Source: Tunturiibacter empetritectus (GTDB taxonomy: Bacteria > Acidobacteriota > Terriglobia > Terriglobales > Acidobacteriaceae). From it: a stretch of 64,000 nucleotides of DNA. The stretch's first letter is position 1. The number at the start of each line of letters is the position of its first letter. Both the position numbers and the translations under genes were made by a program. Under the pieces are notes generated by a model, which saw nothing but the letters and a program-made list of their open reading frames with translations, did no database searches and was not told the DNA's origin. Positions 1 through 8,317 of the stretch are shown one piece after another. The stretch lies in the NCBI RefSeq assembly GCF_013410875.1, contig NZ_JACCCU010000001.1, positions 496,001 to 560,000 of the forward strand, written 5' to 3'.

Positions 1-24
1 AGTCTTCAACGAGACAAGTGAACA

Positions 25-1311
25 ATGGCAACCATCAGTAACTCGACCATCGCGCTACAACCACAAGTGTCGAAGTACTCAGCTTCGGCATTTTGCGTCG
101 GGTTCTATTTTGCAATCCGCGTTGTTACGACTGTCTTCCTTGTCCGTATCCTGGGTACGGATCCGCAAGTGGGTGCAGCAACAGACCTGACTCTTAATTT
201 CCTGCTGTTGGGCTTCATCTGGCTATCGACACTGGGAACAAGGAGTCACGATTCCGCCTCCGTACTGACGCTTGCGCAGATTCGATGGGTTCTCATCTTT
301 CTCGGATTTTCAGGGTGCAGTCTGCTGTGGAGTGAAACAGCGTCGCCATTGGCGTCGGCTGCATACTGGTGCGGCACCGTATCTGATGTCGTAATGATTA
401 TCTTACTGCTGCGCAATCGATCTGGAGTTGAGGCAGCGGAAGGGCTGATGACGGGTTTTGTATGGGGCTGCTGCTGCATCGCCTTAGTCGCCTGGGTGAT
501 GCCGGCTCAATTTGATATGCGTCTTGGAGATGAAGACTATCTCAATGGCAACACAATCGGAAATCTCTGTGCTTTTGCCATCTTTTTTTCTCAATATCTC
601 TCGAGGTCTAGAAAAGCCCGTTGGGGACTCGCGATCTTCTTCCTTGCGATTACACTTGTCCGCAGTCTCAGCAAGACAGCCATTGTCGCGTTTCTGATCA
701 GCGAAGGTTATCTCATCATCCAGGACCGGGCCATGAATCGTCGGACAAAGATATACCTGACGGTCGGGGTAGTGGTAGTCGTCCTCGCCTTCTGGGGCCT
801 CTTTGAGGCGTATTACGACTTCTACACATCCTATGGTAATCAGTCAGAGACTCTGACGGGGCGCACCGCGATCTGGGCCTATGTGACCAATGCGGCACTT
901 GAAAAACCTTGGATCGGCCATGGCTTCGATTCCATGTGGAAAGTAGTTCCTGCCTTCGGAACCTTCGAGGCGCGGCACGCCGAGGACGAAGTGTTAGAGC
1001 AACTCTATTCGTACGGAATCGTCGGCTTAGTCATACTCTGTGGCGTATATGGAGATTTATATCGGAAGGTTCGCAAACTCAACGAAGGTCCGCTCCGGAT
1101 CATCTTCGTCGGGATGCTGATGTTTGTCCTTGTCCGAGGTTTTGCAGAGGCCGAACCCTTTGATCTCTTGTTTCCTCTATGGGCTATCGTCTTAGTTACT
1201 TCGCTCGTTACTCGGGATGCTGTAGCCGGGCATCGTATACAGCCTCGTCTGTTGCCATTAATGCGAGTGTACGACCCCGAATTTGAGTCCATCGCTGACA
1301 GCGCAATCTAA
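25..1311 (+). CDS. O-antigen ligase / exopolysaccharide polymerase-like membrane protein
   Basis: The 428-residue product is a polytopic inner-membrane protein with roughly ten hydrophobic segments. A longer hydrophilic loop at about residues 265-330 contains GRTAIW, WIGHGF and RHAEDE. This layout is that of the Wzy_C/WaaL/ExoQ family, which polymerises or ligates lipid-linked glycans on the periplasmic side; the Arg and His in the large loop match residues important in that family. Whether it is a polymerase or a ligase cannot be told from sequence. It begins 25 bases into the window, so an upstream polysaccharide operon may lie outside. The next gene follows after a 150-bp gap with its own apparent control region, so it is probably a separate unit. 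Confidence 0.8.
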   Translation: MATISNSTIALQPQVSKYSASAFCVGFYFAIRVVTTVFLVRILGTDPQVGAATDLTLNFLLLGFIWLSTLGTRSHDSASVLTLAQIRWVLIFLGFSGCSLLWSETASPLASAAYWCGTVSDVVMIILLLRNRSGVEAAEGLMTGFVWGCCCIALVAWVMPAQFDMRLGDEDYLNGNTIGNLCAFAIFFSQYLSRSRKARWGLAIFFLAITLVRSLSKTAIVAFLISEGYLIIQDRAMNRRTKIYLTVGVVVVVLAFWGLFEAYYDFYTSYGNQSETLTGRTAIWAYVTNAALEKPWIGHGFDSMWKVVPAFGTFEARHAEDEVLEQLYSYGIVGLVILCGVYGDLYRKVRKLNEGPLRIIFVGMLMFVLVRGFAEAEPFDLLFPLWAIVLVTSLVTRDAVAGHRIQPRLLPLMRVYDPEFESIADSAI

Positions 1312-1379
1312 AGGAGTAGGGAAACGGCCGGGCGGGGTTACTAAACAGCCAGTTGCAGAGCTAGAATTCACCACCGGAA

Positions 1380-1401
1380 TTGTCATCTGTTTGTCATTTG
1401 T
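1380..1401 (+). promoter_or_regulatory. 11-bp tandem direct repeat resembling a Pho box
   Basis: Two adjacent 11-bp units read TTGTCATCTGT and TTGTCATTTGT and differ at one base. The arrangement is a TGTCAT hexamer repeated with an 11-bp period, as bound by PhoB and other OmpR-family regulators. It lies 63 bp before the start of the response regulator gene. I see no convincing -10 box at the usual distance, so the target promoter is uncertain. Confidence 0.5.
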
Positions 1402-1464
1402 GCCGATCGAAGCCTCAATTCCTAACACCAGTCGACGAGAATAAACTAGAGAGGTCCGGAAATT

Positions 1465-2205
1465 ATGATCATGGAAGCGGATTTTGTGAAAGACAGCATC
1501 GAACTCGAATCGACGCATTCAGTCAGTCTCGGAACAATCCTGATCATTGAAGATGATCCGCGCATGCAAAAAGTCCTTCGCCGGATCTTCGCTGAAGAAC
1601 ACTACACCGTGCTCGTTGCAGGAGATGGTCAGACCGGGCTGAATTTGTTCCGCACGGAGCGGCCCGTGGCGGTAGTCCTTGATTTAATACTGCCTGGCAT
1701 TCCTGGCCGCGAACTTTGCCAGAAGTTCAAGTCGATCTCCAGCGAAACTCCGATCATCGTGCTTAGCGCGATTAGCGAAGTAGTGGACAAGGTCTTGCTG
1801 CTGGAACTGGGGGCTGACGACTATGTTACAAAACCGTTCAGTCCACGCGAACTGACGGCCCGCATTCAAGCGGCTATCCGAAGGCAGCGCAAACCCGCCC
1901 GCGCAGAGATCTTCCGCTTCGCCGACTGCGAAATCGACTTCAAGAGTATGACCGCACGGCGTAGCGGAGTGCCTGTTAGTCTCACGGCACACGAGTTCAA
2001 GCTGCTTAAATACTTTACTGAAAACATTGACCGTGTCCTTACCCGAGAACTCCTGTTGAATGAGGTGTGGGGTTATAACTCCTACCCCACAACGCGGACA
2101 GTTGATAATCAGATATTGAAACTGCGTCAAAAGCTGGAAACCAACCCGGCCGATCCAAAACATATCCTCACTATCTATGGGGCAGGATATAAATTTGTTC
2201 CATGA
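1465..2205 (+). CDS. OmpR-family response regulator
   Basis: The protein has 246 residues: a receiver domain (about 22-140) followed by a winged-helix DNA-binding domain (about 150-245). The acidic pair Asp30/Asp31, the phospho-acceptor Asp73 (in VVLDLILPG) and the conserved Lys123 (in YVTKPFS) are all visible, so it should be a phosphorylatable transcription factor. A purine-rich AGAGAGG precedes the ATG by about ten bases. The C-terminal half carries the usual TVDNQILKLRQKL recognition region. It heads a run of four genes with overlaps or tiny gaps: regulator, histidine kinase, barrel protein and cupredoxin. Such coupling suggests the two-component pair controls or senses something handled by the two exported proteins. 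The subfamily resembles KdpE/PhoB-type regulators, but no specific orthology is claimed. Confidence 0.92.
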   Translation: MIMEADFVKDSIELESTHSVSLGTILIIEDDPRMQKVLRRIFAEEHYTVLVAGDGQTGLNLFRTERPVAVVLDLILPGIPGRELCQKFKSISSETPIIVLSAISEVVDKVLLLELGADDYVTKPFSPRELTARIQAAIRRQRKPARAEIFRFADCEIDFKSMTARRSGVPVSLTAHEFKLLKYFTENIDRVLTRELLLNEVWGYNSYPTTRTVDNQILKLRQKLETNPADPKHILTIYGAGYKFVP

Positions 2206-2233
2206 GTATTCCCAGTCAAGGCCGGCTGCCCAA

Positions 2234-4069
2234 ATGACCAACGAGTTAGTAGGCCTCAACGAGAAGCCGGGGATTCGGACACACATCCTGTTGGTCGTTG
2301 CCATGGCGTTGGTAATTGCAGTTGTTACGGGTTCGTCGCTGTTACTCATCCGCCATCGCTTGCGCGTCGAAGTTACAGAGGAGCTGTCCCAGGACCTGAC
2401 TCACTCTGTCACCACATTCCAAAACCTGCAGGCAGAGCGCGTAGCAGCTTTGGAGCGTGAGAACTCGCTCCTTGCCCAACTGCCAACTTTGAAGGCGCTG
2501 ATGACCAGCGGCGACGACCTCACCATTCAGGATGGCGCTACCGAATTTTGGCGGCTTAGCGGAAACGATCTGTTCGCGTTGATGGACCCCAGCGGACGTG
2601 TGGTCGCTGTCTATAGAAAGCACGCGGCTCCTGATGCGACCCTGGTCCGTGGGCTGCAGACCTTGACCACCTCACCGGATAAGCGTTACCTGATTGACGG
2701 CCGAGGGCTTTACGTCTGTTCTCTGCAGCCTCTTTACTTTGGTGGCGACGGCGATGGCACACTGCTTGGCTATGTCGTAAGCGGTGTGTCCATCGAACCG
2801 ACCGTGCGTCAGATCAGCCGGCCCACTGGCGCTGAGGCTACATTCCTGAACGGTGGCGAAGTGGTAGCCAGTACGCTGAGTTCATCAGCACAGGCTAGCC
2901 TGACAGCCGAACCGCTGTTGAGGTCCAACATGATGCCGACTCCTGCCGTGTTGAACCTTGGAGGAACCCGTTTTCTCGCCGATACCGAGGATCTCACAGC
3001 TGCGGCAACTGCCCCGCTTAAATTGGTTGTATTGAGATCCTTTGAGGAAGCGGACCGGTCGATCCACCGGATCGATCAGATTGTGCTGAGTGCGGGGCTT
3101 CTGGCGTTTCTCCTGGGCACCCCTTTGATGATTGTTCTCTCACGCTTTGTGACTCGTCCGCTTGAAGAGCTTTCGCGGAGTGTGATCGCATTTGGTGTGG
3201 GGGATGGAGCATATCGTATCCCTAAATATGGAACGCAGGAGGTTCGCCAGCTGAGTACAGCCTTCTCAGGCATGCGGAAAGAGATTCAACAGAAGAGCAG
3301 GGAACTGCTGGAGTCTGAGCGTTTGGCGACGATCGGCCGCATGGCGAGTTCGGTCTCACATGACCTCCGGCACTACTTGGCTGCGATCTATGCCAACTCG
3401 GAGTTTTTGGCCTCACGTCAGCTTTCAGAGCAGGAACGTGCGGAGATATTCGCAGACGTTCGTGCAGCCGTGCACGGCACCACCGATATGATCGAGTCGC
3501 TTCTCATCTTCAGCCGCAACGGTGCTGCCATGAAGCGTTCTCCAGAGATAATGGCTACCCTGCTCGAACGAGCTGCCGCGGTGGTCCGTGCGCATCCGGA
3601 TTCGGAGCACGTTTCATTGAAGTTGCAATATGGTGATCCCGCGAAGACCACAATCGCGGCCGACGGAAAGCAAATCGAACGTGCACTTTGCAATCTCTTA
3701 CTCAACGCCTGCCAGGCCACGCGGCCGGCCGAGCGGGAGCGTAAAGTGATGTTGACCCTTGAGGTCCACGAAACTCAGATGTTTATCCACATTATCGATA
3801 ATGGAGAGGGAATCCCGGACGCCATTCGTAACAGCTTGTTCGAACCTTTTGTGAGTGAGGGAAAACAGAAGGGCACAGGTCTCGGTCTCACGCTCGCTAA
3901 CTGCATTGCTATTGAGCACGGAGGAGAGGTCGTTCTTCTCAAAAGCCGCCCTGGTGAAACTGTCTTTCAGATGAGGTTGTCGCGCGGGCTTCTAATCCCT
4001 GACGTGACGGCTCTTCCGGAAGCGAATCCGCAAAATCAGGTTATCGAACATGAGAATATACGGTCCTAG
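2234..4069 (+). CDS. Sensor histidine kinase with periplasmic sensor and HAMP domain
   Basis: The likely start is the ATG at 2234 (611 residues), preceded by CAAGG. An in-frame ATG at 2177, inside the regulator gene, lacks a ribosome site. An N-terminal membrane segment (HILLVVAMALVIAVV) is followed by a roughly 240-residue periplasmic region of Cache-like size, a second membrane segment, HAMP, a dimerisation domain with His376 in SSVSHDLRHYL, and a HATPase domain with N box (NLLLNACQA), G1 (DNGEGIP) and G2 (GTGLGLTLAN). The H box has SHDLRH rather than the common HELRT, as in NtrB-like or HisKA_3-intermediate kinases. It should autophosphorylate and pass phosphate to the adjacent regulator. 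The ligand is unknown. Confidence 0.88.
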   Translation: MTNELVGLNEKPGIRTHILLVVAMALVIAVVTGSSLLLIRHRLRVEVTEELSQDLTHSVTTFQNLQAERVAALERENSLLAQLPTLKALMTSGDDLTIQDGATEFWRLSGNDLFALMDPSGRVVAVYRKHAAPDATLVRGLQTLTTSPDKRYLIDGRGLYVCSLQPLYFGGDGDGTLLGYVVSGVSIEPTVRQISRPTGAEATFLNGGEVVASTLSSSAQASLTAEPLLRSNMMPTPAVLNLGGTRFLADTEDLTAAATAPLKLVVLRSFEEADRSIHRIDQIVLSAGLLAFLLGTPLMIVLSRFVTRPLEELSRSVIAFGVGDGAYRIPKYGTQEVRQLSTAFSGMRKEIQQKSRELLESERLATIGRMASSVSHDLRHYLAAIYANSEFLASRQLSEQERAEIFADVRAAVHGTTDMIESLLIFSRNGAAMKRSPEIMATLLERAAAVVRAHPDSEHVSLKLQYGDPAKTTIAADGKQIERALCNLLLNACQATRPAERERKVMLTLEVHETQMFIHIIDNGEGIPDAIRNSLFEPFVSEGKQKGTGLGLTLANCIAIEHGGEVVLLKSRPGETVFQMRLSRGLLIPDVTALPEANPQNQVIEHENIRS

Positions 4070-5645
4070 CAGAACTTGTCGTTTCTTGAGTTCTCTTCGC
4101 AGCCTATCGTGGATGTCGTTACTGGCTTTATCCTGCGGACTCTTCGCCCGTGGTGCGTATGCGCAGAACGCAACGCCGCCGGATTTGTCGGATCAGCTCC
4201 AGAGGTTGACGGAAGCGATGGCGCGAACCCAGGCTCAGGTCGAGCAGTCGCAACGCGAACTGGATGAGATGCGCCGACAAATGAGTGCTCTGCAGGCACT
4301 CATGGCAAAGTCCGGTTCCTCAGCGAATGTTACGTCCCCGCCTGCAGCCACCCCAGAGGCAACTTCGTCAACTTCACAGCCGCCATCAACGACTGCCAGC
4401 GTCGATATCGATGAAATTCGCGAACGTCAAGCAATAGACGAGGCGCAGATCAAAACTCAAGATCAGACAAAGGTAGAGAGCGAATCAAAGTATCCCGTAA
4501 AAGTAACTGGACTGTTACTGCTCAACGGATTCGTCAATACCAGACAAGTGGACGCAGCGCCTACGCCCACAGTCGCGGTCTCTGGACCGGGCAGCAGTGG
4601 CGCGTCGTTACGTCAGACTGTTCTCGGTATCGCGGCTCGCGGCCCGCATCTCTTCGGTGCTCGAAGCTACGCAGATCTGAGCGTGGATTTTGACGGCAAC
4701 CCGTCGTCCGTCAGCACCACAACCAACTACGCCGGCTACGACGCATCCAACGCTACACTATTACGGCTGCGGACAGCTCATGCGGGTCTGCAATGGGAAC
4801 ACACCCAGGCGTACTTTTCGTTGGATCGCCCTATCTTCAGCCCGGATACGCCAACCTCATTGACTGCGGTGGCGGAGCCTTCGCTCGCCTGGTCCGGTAA
4901 CCTTTGGACGTGGAATCCGCAGCTCGGTGTCACGCAGGACCTTCCCGTTGGTTCTCACACGGTTCGTCTGCAGGGAGCTCTGGTCGATGTCGGGGATGCC
5001 CCATGGCCTGCCCCGCCAATCTCTATGGCGATTGGCGGGACCTCCGCAACCACCGCACAACAGAGCCGTTGGCCGGGTGCGGAGGCCCGTGTCGCGCTGC
5101 TTGGGTCGAAACTGGATGATGGCAGCCATCTCGGCTTCGGGGGATACTTCGCTCCTCATCTCAGTCCGTTCGGAAAACGCTTCGACGCTTGGGCCGGAAC
5201 GCTCGATGCAAAATTGCTTCTGCCGTTCCGCCTCGCATTCAGCGGCAGCTTCTACCGCGGAGAGGCACTGGGCGGACTTGGAGGCGGAGCCTTTAAAGAT
5301 TTCACCTATATCGCCGGTTCAATTCCCGGTGAATATTACTCCCGTCCGCTCGATGACGTCGGAGGGTGGGCACAACTGAAAGAGAAGCTCAGTGAACGGC
5401 TGGAATTCAACGCTGCGTTCGGGCTCGACAACGTCTTCTCGAAAGAGCTGCGGCCATACGCCATCACAGGCGGAAGTATCTATCAGAACCTCGCAAGAAA
5501 CCGGACATACACCGGCAACATCCTCTATAGCCCAAGCGCTTACCTGCTCTTCTCTCTCGAGTATCGTCGTCTTGAGAGTTCACCTGTCAATGGCTTGACT
5601 GCCGGCAGCAACATCATCGGTGTCGGCGCGGGATATAGGTTCTGA
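4050..5645 (+). CDS. Coiled-coil outer-membrane beta-barrel protein (porin-like)
   Basis: The 531-residue product has a signal peptide ending near AYAQN. A heptad-rich segment (about residues 45-95, LSDQLQRLTEAM then LDEMRRQMSALQ) is followed by a Ser/Thr/Pro-rich linker and then about 370 residues of alternating polar and hydrophobic residues ending in aromatic GYRF. The terminal Phe and alternation fit a barrel inserted by the BAM machinery. The N-terminal coiled coil resembles the periplasmic trimerising stalk of some porins. It overlaps the kinase gene by 20 bp, and its stop codon overlaps the next start by one base. Substrate and family name cannot be assigned from sequence alone. It may be a porin or an outer-membrane anchor for the cupredoxin partner. 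Confidence 0.65.
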   Translation: MRIYGPSRTCRFLSSLRSLSWMSLLALSCGLFARGAYAQNATPPDLSDQLQRLTEAMARTQAQVEQSQRELDEMRRQMSALQALMAKSGSSANVTSPPAATPEATSSTSQPPSTTASVDIDEIRERQAIDEAQIKTQDQTKVESESKYPVKVTGLLLLNGFVNTRQVDAAPTPTVAVSGPGSSGASLRQTVLGIAARGPHLFGARSYADLSVDFDGNPSSVSTTTNYAGYDASNATLLRLRTAHAGLQWEHTQAYFSLDRPIFSPDTPTSLTAVAEPSLAWSGNLWTWNPQLGVTQDLPVGSHTVRLQGALVDVGDAPWPAPPISMAIGGTSATTAQQSRWPGAEARVALLGSKLDDGSHLGFGGYFAPHLSPFGKRFDAWAGTLDAKLLLPFRLAFSGSFYRGEALGGLGGGAFKDFTYIAGSIPGEYYSRPLDDVGGWAQLKEKLSERLEFNAAFGLDNVFSKELRPYAITGGSIYQNLARNRTYTGNILYSPSAYLLFSLEYRRLESSPVNGLTAGSNIIGVGAGYRF

Positions 5646-6370
5646 TGGCGAGAACACATCTCCGAAGATGGCTGGTCTGCTGCGTGAGTTTGGCGTCTTG
5701 CCTGATCTATGCCCAATCCAACTCCTCGCCGAATCCTGTGGGCGAGTTGCGACTGCGCGCCGTATCGACTCAGTCCGCGAAGCATCATCCCGCGCCAGCG
5801 GTCATCTGGCTGGAGCCGATCGGGGCTACACCAGCCCTTAGCTTCCGGCCCCACGGTCGCTATACTCTGCTTCAAAAGAATCGAACTTTCATCCCGCATC
5901 TGCAGGTCATTCCGGTTGGCACGTCAGTTCAATTCCCCAACGCCGATCCCTTCTTCCACAACGTCTTCTCGCTATTCGATGGAAAACGTTTTGATCTAGG
6001 TCTCTACGAAGCCGGCTCGAGCAAATCTGTGATCTTCTCTCGAGAGGGCGTGTCCTATATCTTCTGCAACATCCATCCGGAGATGAGCGCGGTCGTACTG
6101 GCACTATCCACACCCCTGTACGCGATCGCTGACGCAAACGACGCGTTCGTCCTGCCCAATATTCCCCCGGGCGACTACATCCTCCATCTGTGGGTAGAAG
6201 GCCTGCCGCAAACCACCGCCGATCAGCTGACGCAACGCTTGCATCTGACGGGACAAAATGTCGACCTGGGCGTTGTAACTATTCCTGCCAAGGCTGGCGC
6301 AAGCGATACGCATTCAAATAAGTACGGCAACCCCTATGATCCCATTCCTAAGTCACCCTACGAGCACTAA
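5645..6370 (+). CDS. Secreted cupredoxin-domain protein (methylamine-utilisation-protein-like)
   Basis: The protein has 241 residues with a signal peptide (CCVSLASCLIYAQ). The central region holds a plausible type-1 copper site: His105 in FFHNVF, then Cys141, His144 and Met147 in the motif CNIHPEM. This spacing is typical of plastocyanin/azurin-like electron carriers. The C-terminal part (NIPPGDYILHLWVEGL) looks like a small carboxypeptidase-regulatory or immunoglobulin-like fold, a combination seen in proteins annotated as methylamine utilisation protein or plastocyanin in acidobacteria. The ATG overlaps the preceding stop as TGATG, so translation is coupled to the barrel gene. A role in periplasmic electron transfer or copper handling is inference. 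Confidence 0.7.
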   Translation: MARTHLRRWLVCCVSLASCLIYAQSNSSPNPVGELRLRAVSTQSAKHHPAPAVIWLEPIGATPALSFRPHGRYTLLQKNRTFIPHLQVIPVGTSVQFPNADPFFHNVFSLFDGKRFDLGLYEAGSSKSVIFSREGVSYIFCNIHPEMSAVVLALSTPLYAIADANDAFVLPNIPPGDYILHLWVEGLPQTTADQLTQRLHLTGQNVDLGVVTIPAKAGASDTHSNKYGNPYDPIPKSPYEH

Positions 6371-6432
6371 ACTCAATCCGCCATGCATAACAGGTTTTTG
6401 CGTTAGTGGGCAGCCACCAGGCATAGGTACTT

Positions 6433-7425
6433 CTAAGGCAGAAGCTCATAGGTGACGTAGGCGAAACGGGTGGAGTCAGGGGCCCAGGAGTTTACGTTTA
6501 TTGTTCCCTGGCCGCCGGTGGCCTGGATGAGTTTCTTTTGCGTATGCGCTACTTTGCCGTGGTCGATTGCCACTAGTTTCAGCTCGATGGAGACGTTGCG
6601 GGGGTTGTGATTGGGAGTGCCGGCGGGATAGCCGATGTACACCATCTTTTTGCCGTCGGGCGAGATGTGGGGGAACCAGTCTTCGAGTCCGTCGCTGACG
6701 ACCATCTCGGCCTTCTCGTCGTTGTGGCCTGCGCCCTCGGCAGGGAACCGCCAGATGGCCTCTTTGCCGGAGCGGTCGGAGTTGATGTAGATCCACTTGC
6801 CGTCAGGGGAGTAGTCGGGCCCGTCATCGTGATGAGGGTTAGAGGTGAACTGCTTCTCGGGTCCACCGGCGGCGGGCATGCCATAGATGTCGAATTGACC
6901 GCTGCCGTTGCGCTGGGCCACGAAGGCGAGCGTGTTGCCGTCGGGCGACCAGCCGTGGAAGTAGCTGGGGGAGTCGGGCGTCATCACCTTTGCGTTGTTG
7001 CCGTCGGCGTCGGCGAGAAAGACCTGCGAGCCTTTCTGCGGCGGGACGGTAGCGGAGAAGGCGATCTTTGTGCCGTCGGGCGAGATGGCTTTGTCATTAT
7101 TGCATTCATAGTCGGCGGGGATGGCCAGCTTTGTCGGCTCCGCGGTGCCGTCCTGCTTGAGGACGAGCTTGTAGATGGCCCCGCCGGAGTTGGCGATGAG
7201 GTATTTGCCGTCGGGGGACCAGTTTGGCGCCTCCCAGATGGAGTCGGCCGTGTAGACCAGATGCGAGGAGCCGGTGTGCAGGTCGTAGACGAAGAGACGG
7301 CTGCGCAGATGCTGCTCGGCTGGCTGTGACGGCGTAGTTTGTGCGCGAAGAGCCGGTGTTAGAAGAGAGACTGCGACTACGGCAAGTTTGCAGAAGTCCC
7401 GCGTTGGGACCGAGAGAGACTTCAT
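6433..7425 (-). CDS. Secreted TolB-like WD40 (PD40) beta-propeller protein
   Basis: The chosen start at 7425 gives 330 residues, preceded by GAGGAG at good distance and opening directly with a signal peptide ending LTPALRAQ. Longer in-frame starts up to 7650 would add an unrelated basic leader. At least five repeats of the SPDGKxI/F type (WSPDGKYL, ISPDGTKI, WSPDGNTL, YSPDGKWI, ISPDGKKM) mark PD40 blades like those of TolB and DPP-IV propellers. No peptidase domain follows. The role is unknown; a periplasmic binding or scaffolding propeller is most likely. It is divergent from the DUF305 gene, with about 150 bp between the starts. Confidence 0.8.
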   Translation of the reverse strand: MKSLSVPTRDFCKLAVVAVSLLTPALRAQTTPSQPAEQHLRSRLFVYDLHTGSSHLVYTADSIWEAPNWSPDGKYLIANSGGAIYKLVLKQDGTAEPTKLAIPADYECNNDKAISPDGTKIAFSATVPPQKGSQVFLADADGNNAKVMTPDSPSYFHGWSPDGNTLAFVAQRNGSGQFDIYGMPAAGGPEKQFTSNPHHDDGPDYSPDGKWIYINSDRSGKEAIWRFPAEGAGHNDEKAEMVVSDGLEDWFPHISPDGKKMVYIGYPAGTPNHNPRNVSIELKLVAIDHGKVAHTQKKLIQATGGQGTINVNSWAPDSTRFAYVTYELLP

Positions 7426-7576
7426 GGGGTGACACTCCTCTTTTGCTGAAAAGTCGCGGGGGATTCGCTCGTGACGGCGATTCTGGAACGGCATACTTCG
7501 CTCCCCATAGCGCTCTGGAGAGTGGCTTTCTCTCATGCGACTCACACCCGCCATGATACCGTGGGAGAACGAAAAT

Positions 7577-8317
7577 ATGCCCGGCACGATGGGAAGATTG
7601 AACTTCGACTCTACTGGTCGCAGCCGCGAGCCGCGGCCCCTGGCGTCCACACTCGCAGCGTTTGGTGGATGGTTTCTGACTGCGGTGTTTTGCGGCGGAC
7701 CGTCTGCTCCAGCTCATGCTCAACAGGCACAAACGGGTTCGGCGCCGGTGGTAGTGCAGCCGGGTGCGCCGGGAACTCCCAGCAGGCGACTGCCGTCCTC
7801 GACCACCGCCACGGCTCCCCAAAGATCGCAGGCTGACGTCGAGTTCATGCAGGGCATGATTATGCATCATGGGCAGGCGGTCGAGATGACGGCGCTGATT
7901 CCGTCGCACACGGAGAACAAAGAGATTCGTTCTCTGGGGGCGCGCATCGGCCTTTCGCAGGCAGATGAGATGAAGTTCATGAAACGGTGGCTTACGGCGC
8001 GCGGGGAGTCCGTGTCAATGTCCATGCCGGGTATGCCGGATATGGATAAGAGCGGGGGCCCGATGCAGGCCATGCCGGGGATGTTGACGCCGAAGCAGAT
8101 GGAGGCGTTGCAGCAGGCCAGGGGCGCAGAGTTCGACCAACTGTTTTTGACAGGGATGATTCAGCATCACAATGGTGCGCTGGTGATGGTCAGGCAACTG
8201 TTCGATACGCCCGGCGCGGGACAGGATGCGGAGCTGTTCGACTTCGCTACGGATGCAGATAACTCGCAAAGGGCCGAGATCGGGATTATGCAGAATATGT
8301 TGAAGGAGAAACGATGA
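7577..8317 (+). CDS. DUF305 family secreted protein, probable copper binder
   Basis: The start at 7577 has GGGAG eight bases upstream and gives 246 residues with a signal peptide ending PAHAQQ. Two DUF305 half-repeats show the paired motifs GMIMHHGQAVEM (His97/His98) and GMIQHHNGALVM (His197/His198). Between them lies a Met-rich stretch (about residues 146-175, with MSMPGMPDM and MQAMPGM). The His-His and Met-rich motifs are the metal ligands described for CopM-like DUF305 proteins, so periplasmic copper binding is likely. The stop overlaps the next start as ATGA, coupling it to the LVIVD protein. The pairing suggests the two act together at the cell surface. Confidence 0.85.
   Translation: MPGTMGRLNFDSTGRSREPRPLASTLAAFGGWFLTAVFCGGPSAPAHAQQAQTGSAPVVVQPGAPGTPSRRLPSSTTATAPQRSQADVEFMQGMIMHHGQAVEMTALIPSHTENKEIRSLGARIGLSQADEMKFMKRWLTARGESVSMSMPGMPDMDKSGGPMQAMPGMLTPKQMEALQQARGAEFDQLFLTGMIQHHNGALVMVRQLFDTPGAGQDAELFDFATDADNSQRAEIGIMQNMLKEKR

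Noticed and set aside
6607..7329. 240-codon plus-strand frame antisense to the PD40 propeller gene
   Set aside because: The repeated blade motifs on the minus strand prove the coding direction.
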